Positions 1-11,600 of a DNA stretch of 64,000 nt are shown piece after piece (positions within the stretch are counted from its first letter, which is position 1; the number at the start of each line of letters is the position of its first letter). The stretch is taken from contig QEOQ01000180.1 in NCBI GenBank assembly GCA_010279815.1, positions 2,043,151 to 2,107,150 of the forward strand, given 5' to 3'. Source of the stretch: Brachionus plicatilis. Taxonomy: Eukaryota; Rotifera; Eurotatoria; Ploima; Brachionidae. Made by a program: the position numbers and the translations under genes. Below the pieces are notes generated by a model that made no database searches, had not been told where the DNA came from, and worked only from the letters and a program-made list of their open reading frames with translations.

Positions 1-950
1 ACAAAATAAAATGGTACTTAAAAAATGAACTGAAAAAATGATGATTTTGTTGGTATTGTGAAATTTTATACAAAATTTCCAATACAAAAAGAAAAAATTT
101 TATAACTTTTGATCAATTGTAAAAAACTTGCTATGCAGATGAAACTAAGTGAAACAACTTTTGTTTCACCTTCTGCGGAAGTCTGTAAAATATGTGCCAA
201 TTAGTTGCGTTTTATTTCTAACACTTTTAAATAGCACGCAATTTTGTAAAATTCGCACATATTTTGCAGACTTCCGCAGTAGGTGAAACAGAAGTTGTTT
301 CACTTAGTTTCATCTGCATAGAAAGTTTTTTACAATGAAGATGTCTGTAAATAAATGCAACTTTATTTGTTTTTCCAGAAACACCCGATCTAATCCAAAT
401 ATTAAGTTAAAACTCTTTAATGAGGATATTCCTTATGCCAAAGAAATTAAATTTGATTTTTTTAGATTTTTTTTGATTTTTTTTCTTTAATTTTGACTTT
501 GGTATCAATTTTAAAAAAAACTAAGTTACTATTTTTTTGTTCATTTTATGTTTATTTAGTCTAAATTTTGTTTATAAAAAGACTTTAAAATCATATAACT
601 GGCTGAAGGAGCCCTGCTCGTAACCTTTCTTTAAAAAGAAATAAACTATTAAACAAACAAGATTTTTTCTTTTTGTGTTGGAAATTTTACATTTCCTTCT
701 TCGTTTTATAAAATTGTTATTAGACTTAATTTTTTTTTGAGAAAAGGAAAATATTACTTGGAGGAAAAGCAGGGATAAGTAAAGGAAAAAACATTAAAGT
801 TAATTAGAGTATTAAAAATGGGATTTCTTAAAATCCAATACAAAAAACAAAATGTTAAAAAATCTTTTAATTTTTTTATGCATCGAGATATTTTGATATG
901 ATATTTTCTAAGTGAAAATTATTTTGTTAATATACCATTTTACTGCCGCT
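1..950. other. AT-rich flank, no gene recognised
   Basis: No convincing coding exon is visible here. The only structure is the inverted repeat at 117-335, listed separately. The rest is T/A-rich low-complexity sequence, with one slightly more complex patch near 600-640. The possible first ATG of the next gene is at 951. Confidence 0.5.
117..335. repeat. Foldback element (inverted repeat, ~90-bp arms)
   Basis: The left arm (about 117-203) and right arm (about 245-335) are near-perfect reverse complements. Both contain ATGCAGATGAAACTAAGTG, then TGTTTCACC, then GCGGAAGTCTG. The arms flank a loop of about 40 nt. There is no coding capacity, so this is a MITE-like or foldback element. No target-site duplication was identified. 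Confidence 0.8.
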
Positions 951-1673
951 GAAATGATTCACTTTGAAAAAGCCTACTATTTTATTTGTGATTTAATTAA
1001 ACGAATTTTAATTAATTTTTTTAAGAGACAATCTGAAAGTCGAATACACAAATTAAATCCGGATGAAGTGGACAAAGAATTGAAAAAAGCAATAGAGAAG
1101 CGAAGAATTTTGGTGAGATTGTTTAAATTTTCCGAATAAATTATTTAAAAAAAATTGTTTAAGGAAAGTTCAAGCTGTGTAAGCGATAATTTTAATATTC
1201 CATAATGATTTGCTTATCAATAAAAAGTCGCTCATTTATTTACTTTAAAACAAAGTTTCAAAAATTTCAACTCATTTAAGAATGAATAGAATACATATTT
1301 TAATTATTATCTAAATTCTTTTATCATTTAACAGATAATTTTTTAATAAAATTGAATTGAAACAACACTTTTTATAATAAAATAATTGAGAAAATAAAAT
1401 TCTTATTTGAGCCAAGCTTGACGAAAAAAAAATAAATTTAGGCTATGAGTAATTTATTTTAATCTTGAAAAATTATAAATTTATTTTAAAAATGTGAGTA
1501 GCTGTGTATAGGAAAATATGGGGTATAATTGACTGCACAAATTTCCCCGACTGCTTTGAAGCCTTCATTTATGTTTCAATTGTCCTCTTGGTCCTAATAA
1601 TTGTAATAACTTTTATCAAGTTTTTGGCTTTTATTCCAACTTTTTGTCAAGATTACGTTGATTTTAACCATAG

Positions 1674-4600
1674 TTACACTTTTATGTGTTATTCGCATAT
1701 CAAATAAGAAATTGGCATCGAGAGTTAACAATACTGAATCACAATCAACAGAGTTGCAGTCAAATAGTTCTTTTGATTCAATATCTCGTGAAAGCTTTTC
1801 TGTTCAGCCTGACAAAGAAAATACAAACAGAGCTATTAAAAAATGGGTAAAATAATTTCATTATTTTATTAATTTAAGATATATAAAACAATTTTCAGAA
1901 TCGTCAAAAAAATCTTGGAAAAGAATTCCAAAAGCAGGAACGTGAACAGACAATAGAAAAACGGAGTAAAGAAGTAAATTTTCTAAAATATTCCAAGGAT
2001 ATGGACTGCGCCATTTTTTCGATATCATTGATTTATATTTTTAATCTAACGGGTGATGCATAAGTAAATGGACAAAGATTAAAAGCAAATATCTCAAAAA
2101 ATAAAATGATATTAAGTTCTGTTTTTTTTATGTTGTAAAGAATTTATTTTTTAATAGAATTATGATTTTTAAATAATGAAAAAACTTCATCGTGGCCGAT
2201 TTTTCTGAGCTTTGCTTTGACATCCACCATAAGAGATTTCCCAAAATTTAAGTCGAATTCCTTCAACTTCAATTTAATACGGTTAATCAGCTGTTGCTCT
2301 ATTGAGACTTGCCAACCTCCCTCGTATGCTTTTTCACTTAAACAACCCCAAAAATGTTCGATTGGACGCGCTTGAGGGACATTTGGCGGATTGATATCCT
2401 TGGTCACATAATTTACATTTTCGTTCATCTATTTTGTGCTTAGAATAGAATAGTGAGCAGATGCTAAGTCAAGCAAAAAAAAGGTAGTCAAGATCTTGAT
2501 AATACTCATGTATAAATGGGAGAAAGCATTTATTCAAGCATTCATGGATTTAGATGCTCGAATTCATGAATTTAACGCACAAAAACCTAAAAAAGACCAT
2601 AACTTTGTAAATACTTATTTTTTTTTTCAACCTGTAAAAAGATTAAGAAAATTTATAAGAGGACCTCCAATTTAATAGCTAATAGCTAATGTTTAGTAGT
2701 TTTTTAATAAATATATAGAGGATCACCTGATTTGCATGATCGAGCAAGTTAACTTAACTTTTGTCCATTTACTTGTGCATCACTCGTTAGCAATAAAAAT
2801 CTAAGTTATCGAAAAGTCACTTTTGAGAAGCTTTTTTATGATATAAAAAACTTAAGGTAAATAAGATAAATAACCACCACCAGAACAAGTCGAGATGAGC
2901 CATAAGGCTTTAGCAGTTCTTTGCAATCACACCAGTTACTGTACCATAAATCATTCATCAAGCCTTGCTTTGAAAGAGTTTAACGAGCTTGCTTCTGCGA
3001 CATTTAATGGTAAACAGTTCCAGTCTTTACAACCTTGTTTGTAATAAAATTGAAACGGGATGGAAAATTTTTAATTATCTCTCGTGTAACCATTCTTGCA
3101 TGGCCTCTTAAATTACAATCGTTTCTTTGAACATTTCTGATTCCATTTGCCAATTTAACAGTTTCTATACCATTTATAATTTCAAAGAATTGAATTAAAT
3201 CACCTCTTCTATTTCTCGTATAAAGAGACTTAAGATTTAACTTAGTATAACCATGATCCCCAAGAAAACGTCTCTCACTCAAGACCCTAATAACTATCGT
3301 CCAATTAGTATGACAAGTTGCCTTGGAAAGCTACTTGAGTGTATCATCTTCACTAGAATATGTAATTTTTTTGAGAACTAAAGTCTAGTTATTCATGAAC
3401 AATCAGGATTTAGAAAACATAGACGTACTGCAGATAATCATTACTTTATTATTCAAAAAGTTGCAGAGTCCTTTAATAGAAAGAAGAAGTTGTCTGTTGT
3501 TAATATTTTGACATTTCTAAAGCTTTTGATAGAGTTTGGCATGATGGACTAATTTACAAGCTAATAAGAATTAATCTACCTCATTATCTTATTCTAATGC
3601 ATTGGATTAGATCATTTCTGCATTTAAGATTTTTTAAAGTAAATATAAATGGTCATCTAAGCATTTTTATAAATTACATACCACAAAGAAATAGAACAAA
3701 CTGCCAGTACTCTCTTCTTTTTTCAGATGATTTGGCTACTTTTACTTTTAAAAAGATAGGGAATCTTGAAAGCATGATTAATAAGTACCTAAAAGAAGTT
3801 GAAAAATGGTTGTCAAATGGAAAATGAAAATTTCTATTGAAAAGTCGTGTGACATGATCTTTGAGAAAAAAAAAACTAAGTTAAAGTCACCCAAGTAATC
3901 GTCCAGCTTGAAACAGTATCTATACCTTAATATATTCTCAAACCGCTGCAAATAGAAAATAACTCCAATTTCCCATTTTAAACAAAAAAATAAATTATAT
4001 TTTAATAACGATAATCTAATTTATTTCATAAAAAATTTACATGGTATTATTTTTTCCGGGTAATGACAAAAAATTTTAAATACAAATTATTGCACACCTA
4101 ATTAGAATTCTTTAATTAAAAATGCTTTAATGAAATGTAAAATTCAGAGAATTGCAGAGGTTTTGTAGACTTTTTTTATTATTTATTTGTTTTAGCTAAA
4201 TCTACTCCAGATGCTTTAGCAAAGAAAAAATGCTATGAATTGAAACATTTTCAGAACTAATTGACTTTTCTATAAAAATGGATGCCCAATTTAGCTTTAA
4301 TGAAAGGAACTTCACTTTCTCTTTTATATCAACCAAAATCTCTGTAAATTGAGTTAAAAATAAAAGCTAATTTATTTTTTTAAATTTATTTATTTAATTA
4401 ATTAATTTCATCTCTTTTTATTCATTTAGCAGTCTGAGAAAATCAAATTTTAGTTTTTTTTTTATATTTTTTTCTAGACTTTAATGCTTTCATCAATCAT
4501 ATGCAAGATTGTTCAAACGTTTAGGTCAAGTCTGTTTGACTTGAGTCAAGAAAATTTTCCAAGTCAAAGTCGGAATTTGGCTTAAAACTTTGACTTTTGA

Positions 4601-5362
4601 TCAACGCTGATTTTTTTAAATTATATGGCAAAGTTTTATAAATTTTACCTTTTTTTTCAAAAAATCCTTTGTAATTGCCCAAAAAAAATTAATTTTTTTA
4701 TAATGTAAAATGAAATTTTTTACTTAGTCTTTCAAAATTAATAACAAGCTTTAAAATGTCTTTAATCAATTAAGTTGATTAATTTTTATTAATGTTCTAT
4801 TCAATTACCATCAAATAACAATTTTTTTATTGAATTAAATAAGTTTCTATTAATTTTAAAGAGTTTTCAATATAATTTTTATTAAAATTAGATTAAGTAA
4901 ACTACTTTTAGATTGATTAATTAAGTAAAAAATAATATGAAATAGAATAACATTTTTTTTAATTTCAAAGAAGAATAAAATCAAGAAAGCTTAATTAAAG
5001 ATTTAATTTTTTTTTGTTCTTAGATTAATTCAAAATTTGCATATGCCCATCCAGATGAATTAATTTACGAATACAAACGGAGGAGACAAGCAAACAAAAT
5101 TCCGAGACCCAACGTAAGATTAGATGGTAACTTTTGAATGTAAATAATTAGATTTTGTATAAAATCATTCGTTTAAGAATACAATGTAAACTCAAATATA
5201 AGAGACTGGATTTTGTCAGATAAAGAAGACAATTTTAAAAAGAAACCAAGCAGAAGAGCAAATATCAGTTCGGAAAGCGAGTCCGAAGAAAAATATGAAG
5301 TTGTAAAAACGAAAAGAAACAAAAAAATAAATAAACATAAACCACCAGAATCAATTGTTTAA
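1674..5362 (+). CDS. Unrecognised protein, 3' exons of a split gene
   Basis: Four exons join with consistent phase: about 1674-1846, 1899-1973, 5024-5126 and 5178-5362, with a TAA stop at 5360-5362. The first begins with a hydrophobic stretch (TLLCVIRI) followed by a Ser/Asn-rich part. The later exons are charged and Lys/Arg-rich (YEYKRRRQANK, then a SSESESEE acidic-serine run) and end in a basic tail. Possible upstream exons lie at about 951-1110 (ATG at 951, GT donor after RRIL) and 1504-1620 (strongly hydrophobic), but I could not join them in phase. The protein may be single-pass membrane with a basic, disordered cytoplasmic tail. I recognise no family. The 3.05-kb intron 1974-5023 carries a Tc1/mariner relic, a LINE relic and a small foldback element. 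The stop lies 44 bp from the convergent ECSIT stop. Confidence 0.45.
2049..2787 (-). mobile_element. Defective Tc1/mariner-like DNA transposon
   Basis: Terminal inverted repeats of about 28 bp match: left ACGGGTGATGCATAAGTAAA, right the reverse complement of a near-identical sequence ending at 2787. TA dinucleotides flank both ends (2047-2048 and 2788-2789), the standard mariner target duplication. Inside, on the minus strand, 2144-2428 encodes a transposase C-terminus with the motif NPPNVPQARPIEHFWG, whose Glu sits where the third catalytic acidic residue of the DDE triad is expected. The element is about 740 bp, too short for a full transposase (the family needs about 1.0-1.3 kb), so it is an internally deleted copy. 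Confidence 0.85.
2860..3895. mobile_element. Non-LTR retrotransposon (LINE) relic with inverted halves
   Basis: On the plus strand from about 3270, RT-like motifs appear in order: NNYRPISMTSCLGKLLE, EQSGFRKHRRTADNH, a broken AFDRVWHDGL block and LLFSDDLATF (the catalytic FxDD-type motif). The reading frame is broken by stops and shifts, and a part around the GxPQG motif is missing. On the minus strand (about 2998-3282, continuing to about 2860) lies the RT C-terminal tail typical of CR1/Jockey-like LINEs (RRGDLIQFFEIINGIETVKL, then a WNCLP-like motif). The two halves point away from each other. Confidence 0.75.
4503..4612. repeat. Small inverted repeat, AGAGTTG-TIR family
   Basis: Left end TTGTTCAAACGTTTAGGTCA pairs loosely with the reverse complement of the right end ACTTTTGATCAACGCTGA. 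The interior carries reiterated AAGTCAA/TTGACTT words. It resembles the better-preserved copies at 38943-39203 and 39516-40161 and looks like a degraded or short member of the same foldback family. Confidence 0.45.
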
Positions 5363-5406
5363 AAATTTATTCCCAAACTTAATAAAAATTTGTCAGTAAA
5401 AAAGCC

Positions 5407-8004
5407 TTACTGGTTTTCACTTTTTTCATCTTTTTGTTTTAATTTATTCAAATCGACAAGAAAGCTTGGCTTCGGTTTTATTTTATAAACAATAACAAAA
5501 TCTTTTAACTCCTCAATTTGTTTTTCTAAAATTTTAGTCCAGCAATACAGACTGGTTTTGGTACCAGTTCCTGTACAGCACATAGCAAAAACAGTTCCAT
5601 CGGCCATTTGGTGAACACTCAAATCAATTTTTTTGCTTTTTGCATCGCTTTCCATAAAAGGATCGCTAAACATGTTGTGCAAATTTTTTAAATTTTCCTC
5701 AATATCAACAAAGTTTTGGCTATGCCTTATCTTTTCTATTATTTCCGGGTCTGGATCAGTTTTCATAACAAAGTATTCGACAATTTTTGAACGAATCCAA
5801 GCGATAAATGGTCCTTCGACAAAAATCGGAATCTTTTTGTTGTGTTCCTTTAGCAATTTGATTTGTTTTTGACTCTGTGCTGTTATTATCCATGTATCGT
5901 CAAAATCTTCTTTGTTGATATCTTCAATATCAGAAGTGAAATGAGTAACAATTTTAGTATCGTTATCAGCTGACAAGCTCATTCTAAAAAATTTAAATTA
6001 TTTTTCGCTGTGTTTAATTTCTGAAATATTTACCTTTTTAAGGCAGCAATAGCAAATTCCATATCTTTCATTTTTTCAGTCTCTTCAATTGACCTAAAAA
6101 TTTTTATAAATAACTTATATCAAATTTTTTTAATAAACTAGAAGAACTAAATAAATTCAATGTTACATTGCGAGGTACAGCTATCAAAAATTGAGCATTT
6201 TTTTCTGTTCTATTGAAAAATAATTTCAATAAACCGAATAAATATAATTTTTCAATTTTCATATTTAAAAATCATTTAAAACAATTTAAAAAATTCATTC
6301 GTTTTTTTGTTAATTTTTATTCAAGCTTAATTTAACAGTTTTATCTACAGATTAATTAAATAATTACATTTTCATTAGATTTTATATATAATTCAGTGAT
6401 TTGGTATCAACATTTTTTGTAAATAATTAAACATTTAATATTTCGTATTTTTTCTACGCACTTAATATTTTAGATAAACTTTTTAATTTGCTAATTTAAT
6501 AATGAAAATTTCAATTTTTTACTCTTTCAACTTCGGTCAACCTCGTTTTGAGATCAATCTCTGATTACTTAGTTAGTGATCACACCTGATCACAGTCAAA
6601 CCTTTCATCATTAAAGTGTTCAAAATCAAAAAAAACATGATCCCGAAAATTTATTTTTAGTCACAAATTATGAAAATATGAATAGTCTCCATATTTTGTT
6701 AAAATGACTTTTATAAAAAATAAACATTTTATAACTTAAATATTTTCAAATAAAGCTATCTCAACTTGATGATAAATATCTCAAATTTAACAATATTATT
6801 TCATTTTAATTTTATTAATAGGACTTTCATGATTTAAAAAATGATCACATAATTAAATTTATGATCAAAAATTTTTTTTACTTTAATTTTAATAATTTTT
6901 ATCACAAAAGTATGTACATCAAAAGGTGAATGGTTTGACTGTGAACGGGTTTGATCACCAAGCAACTGATCAGAGTTTACAACTTTAATTTACTCAAATA
7001 ATAACAATGTTAATTTAAAAAGTTATTTCTTTTTTTTTAATATTTAAACAGTTTTATTAGATCAGCTAGAGGGTTTAATTTTTTGAAATACCTATAAGTA
7101 CTTTTAAATTTTTCAATGAATATCGAAAGATTCATTCTAAAGTAGAAGATTATTTCACCAATTTATCAGAAAAAAAACTATTCCAACTTTTTAAATAGAG
7201 AAGAATATAAATTTTATTTACGGAATGGGGTATGGATTGGCATTTTTGAATTTAGGAAGCCAGTAGAGTTGTCTTTTTGCTTTTCGAACAACATGGGTCC
7301 AATCTCCGAAAATTTTTATGGTCAATCGTACAAAATCTTCATCCAAAATAACACCATTTCTCTCCATTTGCTCAAGAATTTGAATAGCGCAATTCTGATG
7401 TCTTGGATAATGCATATTATCTCTTTGCCACTTAGTGACACATCTAAGAGGACCTTGCCAATTTGAAGCGTTATATAATGTTTTTTTTTCCTTAAAAAAA
7501 TTTTAAATACCTAATGGAAATATCTCCATTAGTTTTCGATAAGCTTCTAAGTGAGTATGCGCATTGAATTCTTTCATTTTTAGAAGGGCTCCATAAATAA
7601 AATCTAAATAAAGCTGTTTGGTCGGATTCGTAATCTTAAACGCTTCCAGTGCACTCTTAAAACATGGATTAATAAATTTTTATTTCATTGTTATTTTTTT
7701 AAATCACCATAAAATTCTCGCGGTTTTTTTGCTTAGTGTTTTTGTCAAAATATTCCTCGTAAAACATTATTGAACTTTTTTTTCGCTCTTCATCTTCAAA
7801 GTAATTTTTAAATGGACCTTTTCGTTCCTCTTCTTTTTCCTCTTCTTTTTCAAATTTAAGCTTTCTAAGGTATTTTTGTAAAATTTCTGTTTTTTCAACT
7901 TTTTTGACAGATTTTTCTTCGTTCGATGACGACATGCATCTCAGGGACGATATTTTGGAAGATGGTCGTAGGACAGGTCTTAAATTGAGGAGAAACTTTG
8001 CCAT
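5407..8004 (-). CDS. ECSIT: ECSIT, signalling intermediate in Toll pathway / complex I assembly factor
   Basis: There are five exons in transcript order: 7708-8004, 7511-7655, 7222-7453, 6034-6093 and 5407-5983 (TAA at 5407-5409). Phases join exactly and give 436 codons, close to the family length (human about 430). The ATG at 8004 opens MAKFLLNLRPVLRPSSK, a basic, hydroxylated leader without acidic residues, as expected for mitochondrial import. Family landmarks seen are LDFIYGALLKMKEF, MHYPRHQNC, WLPKFKNANPYPIP, IPIFVEGPFIAWIRSK and DGTVFAMCCTG. In animals ECSIT acts with NDUFAF1 and ACAD9 in mitochondrial complex I assembly and is also reported in Toll/TRAF6 signalling. Residues 60-80 form a Lys/Glu-rich run (KEEEKEEERKG). 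The intron 6094-7221 contains a foldback element. The family call is firm; the exon 3 acceptor at 7453 was chosen by phase and alignment. Confidence 0.92.
6559..6976. repeat. MITE-like inverted-repeat element in an ECSIT intron
   Basis: Arms of about 50 bp pair with mismatches. The left arm (TCTCTGATTACTTAG...GATCACAGTCAAACC) matches the reverse complement of the right arm (GGTTTGACTGTGAACGGGTT...CTGATCAGAGT). The middle is plain AT-rich sequence with no ORF. It lies wholly inside an ECSIT intron. Confidence 0.65.
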
Positions 8005-8638
8005 CTTAAACCGACTGAATTGCACACTTTTATACTGAAATCACTGAAGAAATACGCTTTAAAACGTAAAAATACAATTTTATTCAATTGCCAAAAATTT
8101 ATTTTATTAATTATTTATTTTTATAAATTTCAATTTTTTTTAAAAAAAGATTGGAAACGAATATTTCAATTGACTATTTACAGGACGCTAGAATCAAATT
8201 TATTTTAAATCAAATTTTTTTTATTAAAAATATATAATGAAAAAGGTTTAATAACAAAAGACACATGTTTTTTTACGACTTCTTATTTTACATGGACAAG
8301 GAAAACGATCAAGGACAATACTGAGAAAAGTAGAATCGACTATTTAGCCTAAAATATTGAGATTTGATAAAATTCTTAAAATAAAATAAAAATCTTTCTA
8401 TTTCGTATTTGACAAAAATTACATAAATAGATTAAAATTAAATTAGATTTAAATTTTTTTCTTTTCGACTTTACTAAAAACTTTCCGATTCTTTCTGATT
8501 TACAAATTATGCGAGGATTTTTTTCCGGCGAACAACTCAAGTTGCACAACAAAACGGATCAATCTTTAACTTTGACTATGTCAACAAAATATACAAAAAA
8601 TTGTATGAAGAATAATTTCTGAATGACAAAAAATCACT
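8005..8638. other. Intergenic between GRAF 3' end and ECSIT start
   Basis: AT-rich sequence of about 630 bp separating the GRAF stop codon (8639) from the ECSIT start (8004). Both genes run on the minus strand, so it must hold the GRAF 3' UTR and the ECSIT promoter. Poly(T)/poly(A) runs are present; no specific promoter motif can be supported. Confidence 0.5.
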
Positions 8639-11600
8639 CTAGTCGTCTAAAATTTGAACATAGTTTCCCGGAACAAGACCATGCTTGCCATTATATGACG
8701 CCTCGAGCCATCCAGATTCTTTGCTTCTTCGAACTTCAAAAAAAAAGTTAATTTAAAGATAAAACCCAGTTGAAAACTATGTACCATTAAAAATAATAAC
8801 ATTGGCTTCGAACGATAGTTCACTCGGATTGTCGGCTTCACAAGGATACAACGTACGGGCTCGTCTAATAAAAAATTAAAAAAAAATTTTTAAATTTGAA
8901 ATTTTTATTTTTGAAAATTATTTTATTTTACTTCAAACGAACAGGACTAATGTTATTTTTGGGAGAATTTTGGTTTAAAAGATTTGAACTTGCCAAAGTT
9001 GTGTTTGCTGAAAGAGCCTTTTCTACCAAATCTGATCCTTTTATTTATTTTAATAATTTATATTTTTTTTAATAACAAAATTTGAAAAAAATACTACTTT
9101 TATTTAAAGGTGAAGAAACGAATTGAGCACTCGATAATATGGGGGTAGAAGCTCTATTCAAGTTAGAGCTGTTGTTTATTGCTAATTTTTGCAGATTTCC
9201 CTCAGATGATTTGTTAGCTAGCTTGGATTGGTTTTGAGAAGAGTTCGATTGAGCATTAAAATTGGGTGATGAAATCGTTGAAGTTGATGGTGATGATAAA
9301 GACGATGAAGGTGATTGCAAGCAGTTATTCACCGAACTGTCAGAAATAACCAAATTTTCAGTTTTGCGCTGGTCAGATGTAGGGGAAGAGGCGTTTAGCG
9401 GGCTAGCATATGCAATGAGACAAGAATGAGAGTGAAATTCCTTTTCACTTTGACTAGAATCGCTGGATACAGCTAAAAAATTAAATTAATAATTAAAAAG
9501 TATAATAAATTTATTATTTGAAAAAAATTGATTACATGTTTTACTAGCGTTTATTAAAGTGTTCCTATTTGAGTTAAAAAACCGCTTGCTGGCCATATTA
9601 GCAGTAATTGGATTATTTTTTCTTAGTTTAGCAACTTTGGGAGAATTGGTGCCGTTGGAGCTGTTTAACAAAGTGACTGCGCCACTTAGCATGGTTGGAG
9701 GACTTTTAATCGGAGATATTAATTTGAACATTGAAGGTGTCAAATTTTTTGTAAACATCTAAATTGAAAAATAAGAAAAAAGAAATTAAAACTAAATTTT
9801 AAATTACGTAGTCGTGATTTATAATTAGAAGTTCCACTATTTCAGAGTAAAATTTTATGTTGTAAAGATTAGAGACACATTCTTGCTGTGTCCGAAAAAC
9901 AGTTGGTCCAAAACAAGTTGCCAAATTAGACGTTGTCATTTTATTCACTTGACTATACTTAGACACTCTTTTTGTTTTAATTTAAAATTTTAATTTTTTT
10001 CTCTTCAACAAAATTCAAATTTACTTTTGAAGGTGGTTTATTAGCAGCTCAATTGCTTCAAAATGATAAGGGGGTAGCATGTGTAGAAGCTTATAAATTT
10101 CAGTAATTCTCTCGATGAATGATTCTTTTCGACAAGCGGCTAAAAAATGTTGGTTGTATTGAAAAGTCATTAGAGGCTCTTTTAAATGAATTAAATAGTG
10201 TTTTAATGCGCTGGTTATGGTGCAAGTATCTTCAGATTCAGACCCATTAACTGCTAAAATTGACTTGGAATTATTTCCAGTAATATTTGACTTTGGTTCC
10301 AGTGAATTATTGCTATTTTCATTTGAATGATGAGAAGTGTTGAAGCTCAGAGTCGAATACGATGAAGAATGAGATAATAAATTGGCTGATTTGAGAACTG
10401 AATGAACCAAAGAAGAAGATGAGTTGGATTGATTGTCGCTAGTGCCATTTGTTTCACAATTCAGGTTATCATTAGAGACATTTGAATAAGTATACATCGA
10501 AGATTGAATATTGACAAAATTTCGCTCAATAAAAGCATTGGTCTTGTGGGAAACGCCATTTTTGCGATAAATGCCCTCTTCTTTAATTTCTAGAAAAAAA
10601 TTAAATAATTTGATTAGAGAAATTGTTTTTGATTTACTTTCATCTTCTAGCAATTGAAAACAGCGCTTCATGAAATTGATTCCATTACGGTCAAGCACGT
10701 CTTTGCATTAAAAAAATTTAATTAGGTAAAATTTTTCGAAAAAAAATAATTAGAATAATTAAACTTTTGATTTTGTCTTTGAAAATCAAATGTGTTTTGA
10801 AATTTTAGTTAACAAAATTTTAGGTTTAATCTAGCAAAATTAAACTAAAACATTATATAAAGTAGAGTTATTTGGAAATTCAGGCTAAAATCTAGGAATG
10901 GTATAATAAAATGGGATACAAGTTTATTTTATAATAACAATTCATTGAGAGCATTTAAAAAGGTAATTATAGATTAATTTTATAAAAGCTTTTGAAGAAA
11001 TTGTTTCATGATAATAATATATATAGAAAAAAGAAGAAATTTAATCTTAAATTTTATATAAAATTAAATTTAAAGATTATTAATTTTATTTCATTTTTGA
11101 ATATTCAAATCCCTTTTTTGCCATTAAGTGCTGGGTGATATTTAGAAAAAATTCAAAAAATAATTTAATGGAATTGCATTTTATATTCGATCATTATAGG
11201 AAAATAAAATGCAGAAGTTTCAATTAAAAGAAAAATCAAATAAATTCTTGAAATTTTTTTTTAAAGAATTTTTAATTTTTTTTTTAATTTGAATTGAATA
11301 TCTTATTGAAAATATGATTCTTAGCATTTAACATTTTTTTTTAAAAAATACAAATTATTTATGCTGATGAACTACGAAAATAAAACGCTAAATCGTTGTA
11401 AAAAAATAAATCTGAAATAAAATTTAGATTACTTGGCAGAATTTTTTGTTTATTGTCATAAAATCTATGAAAACTGTTTATTTTTGTAAAGCTATATTGA
11501 AAAATATCTCTTTCAAATTAAAAATCAAACTAAAAATACACAATAATATAAAATTAATTTATAAGAAAAAATTTGAAATAAAGAGAATAAATTTAACTAA

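Noticed and set aside
951..1620. Exons joining 951-1110 and 1504-1620 to the downstream unrecognised gene
   Set aside because: None of the visible donors in the 1504-1620 stretch is in phase with the 1674 acceptor; kept only as possible upstream exons.
7454..7510. A 20-nt intron and a frameshift at an A9 run in ECSIT, using the AAG acceptor at 7491
   Set aside because: The intron would be too short and the frame would break. Using the next acceptor (GGCAAG, exon start 7453) gives a 57-nt intron, correct phase and a good match to the family, so no frameshift is needed.
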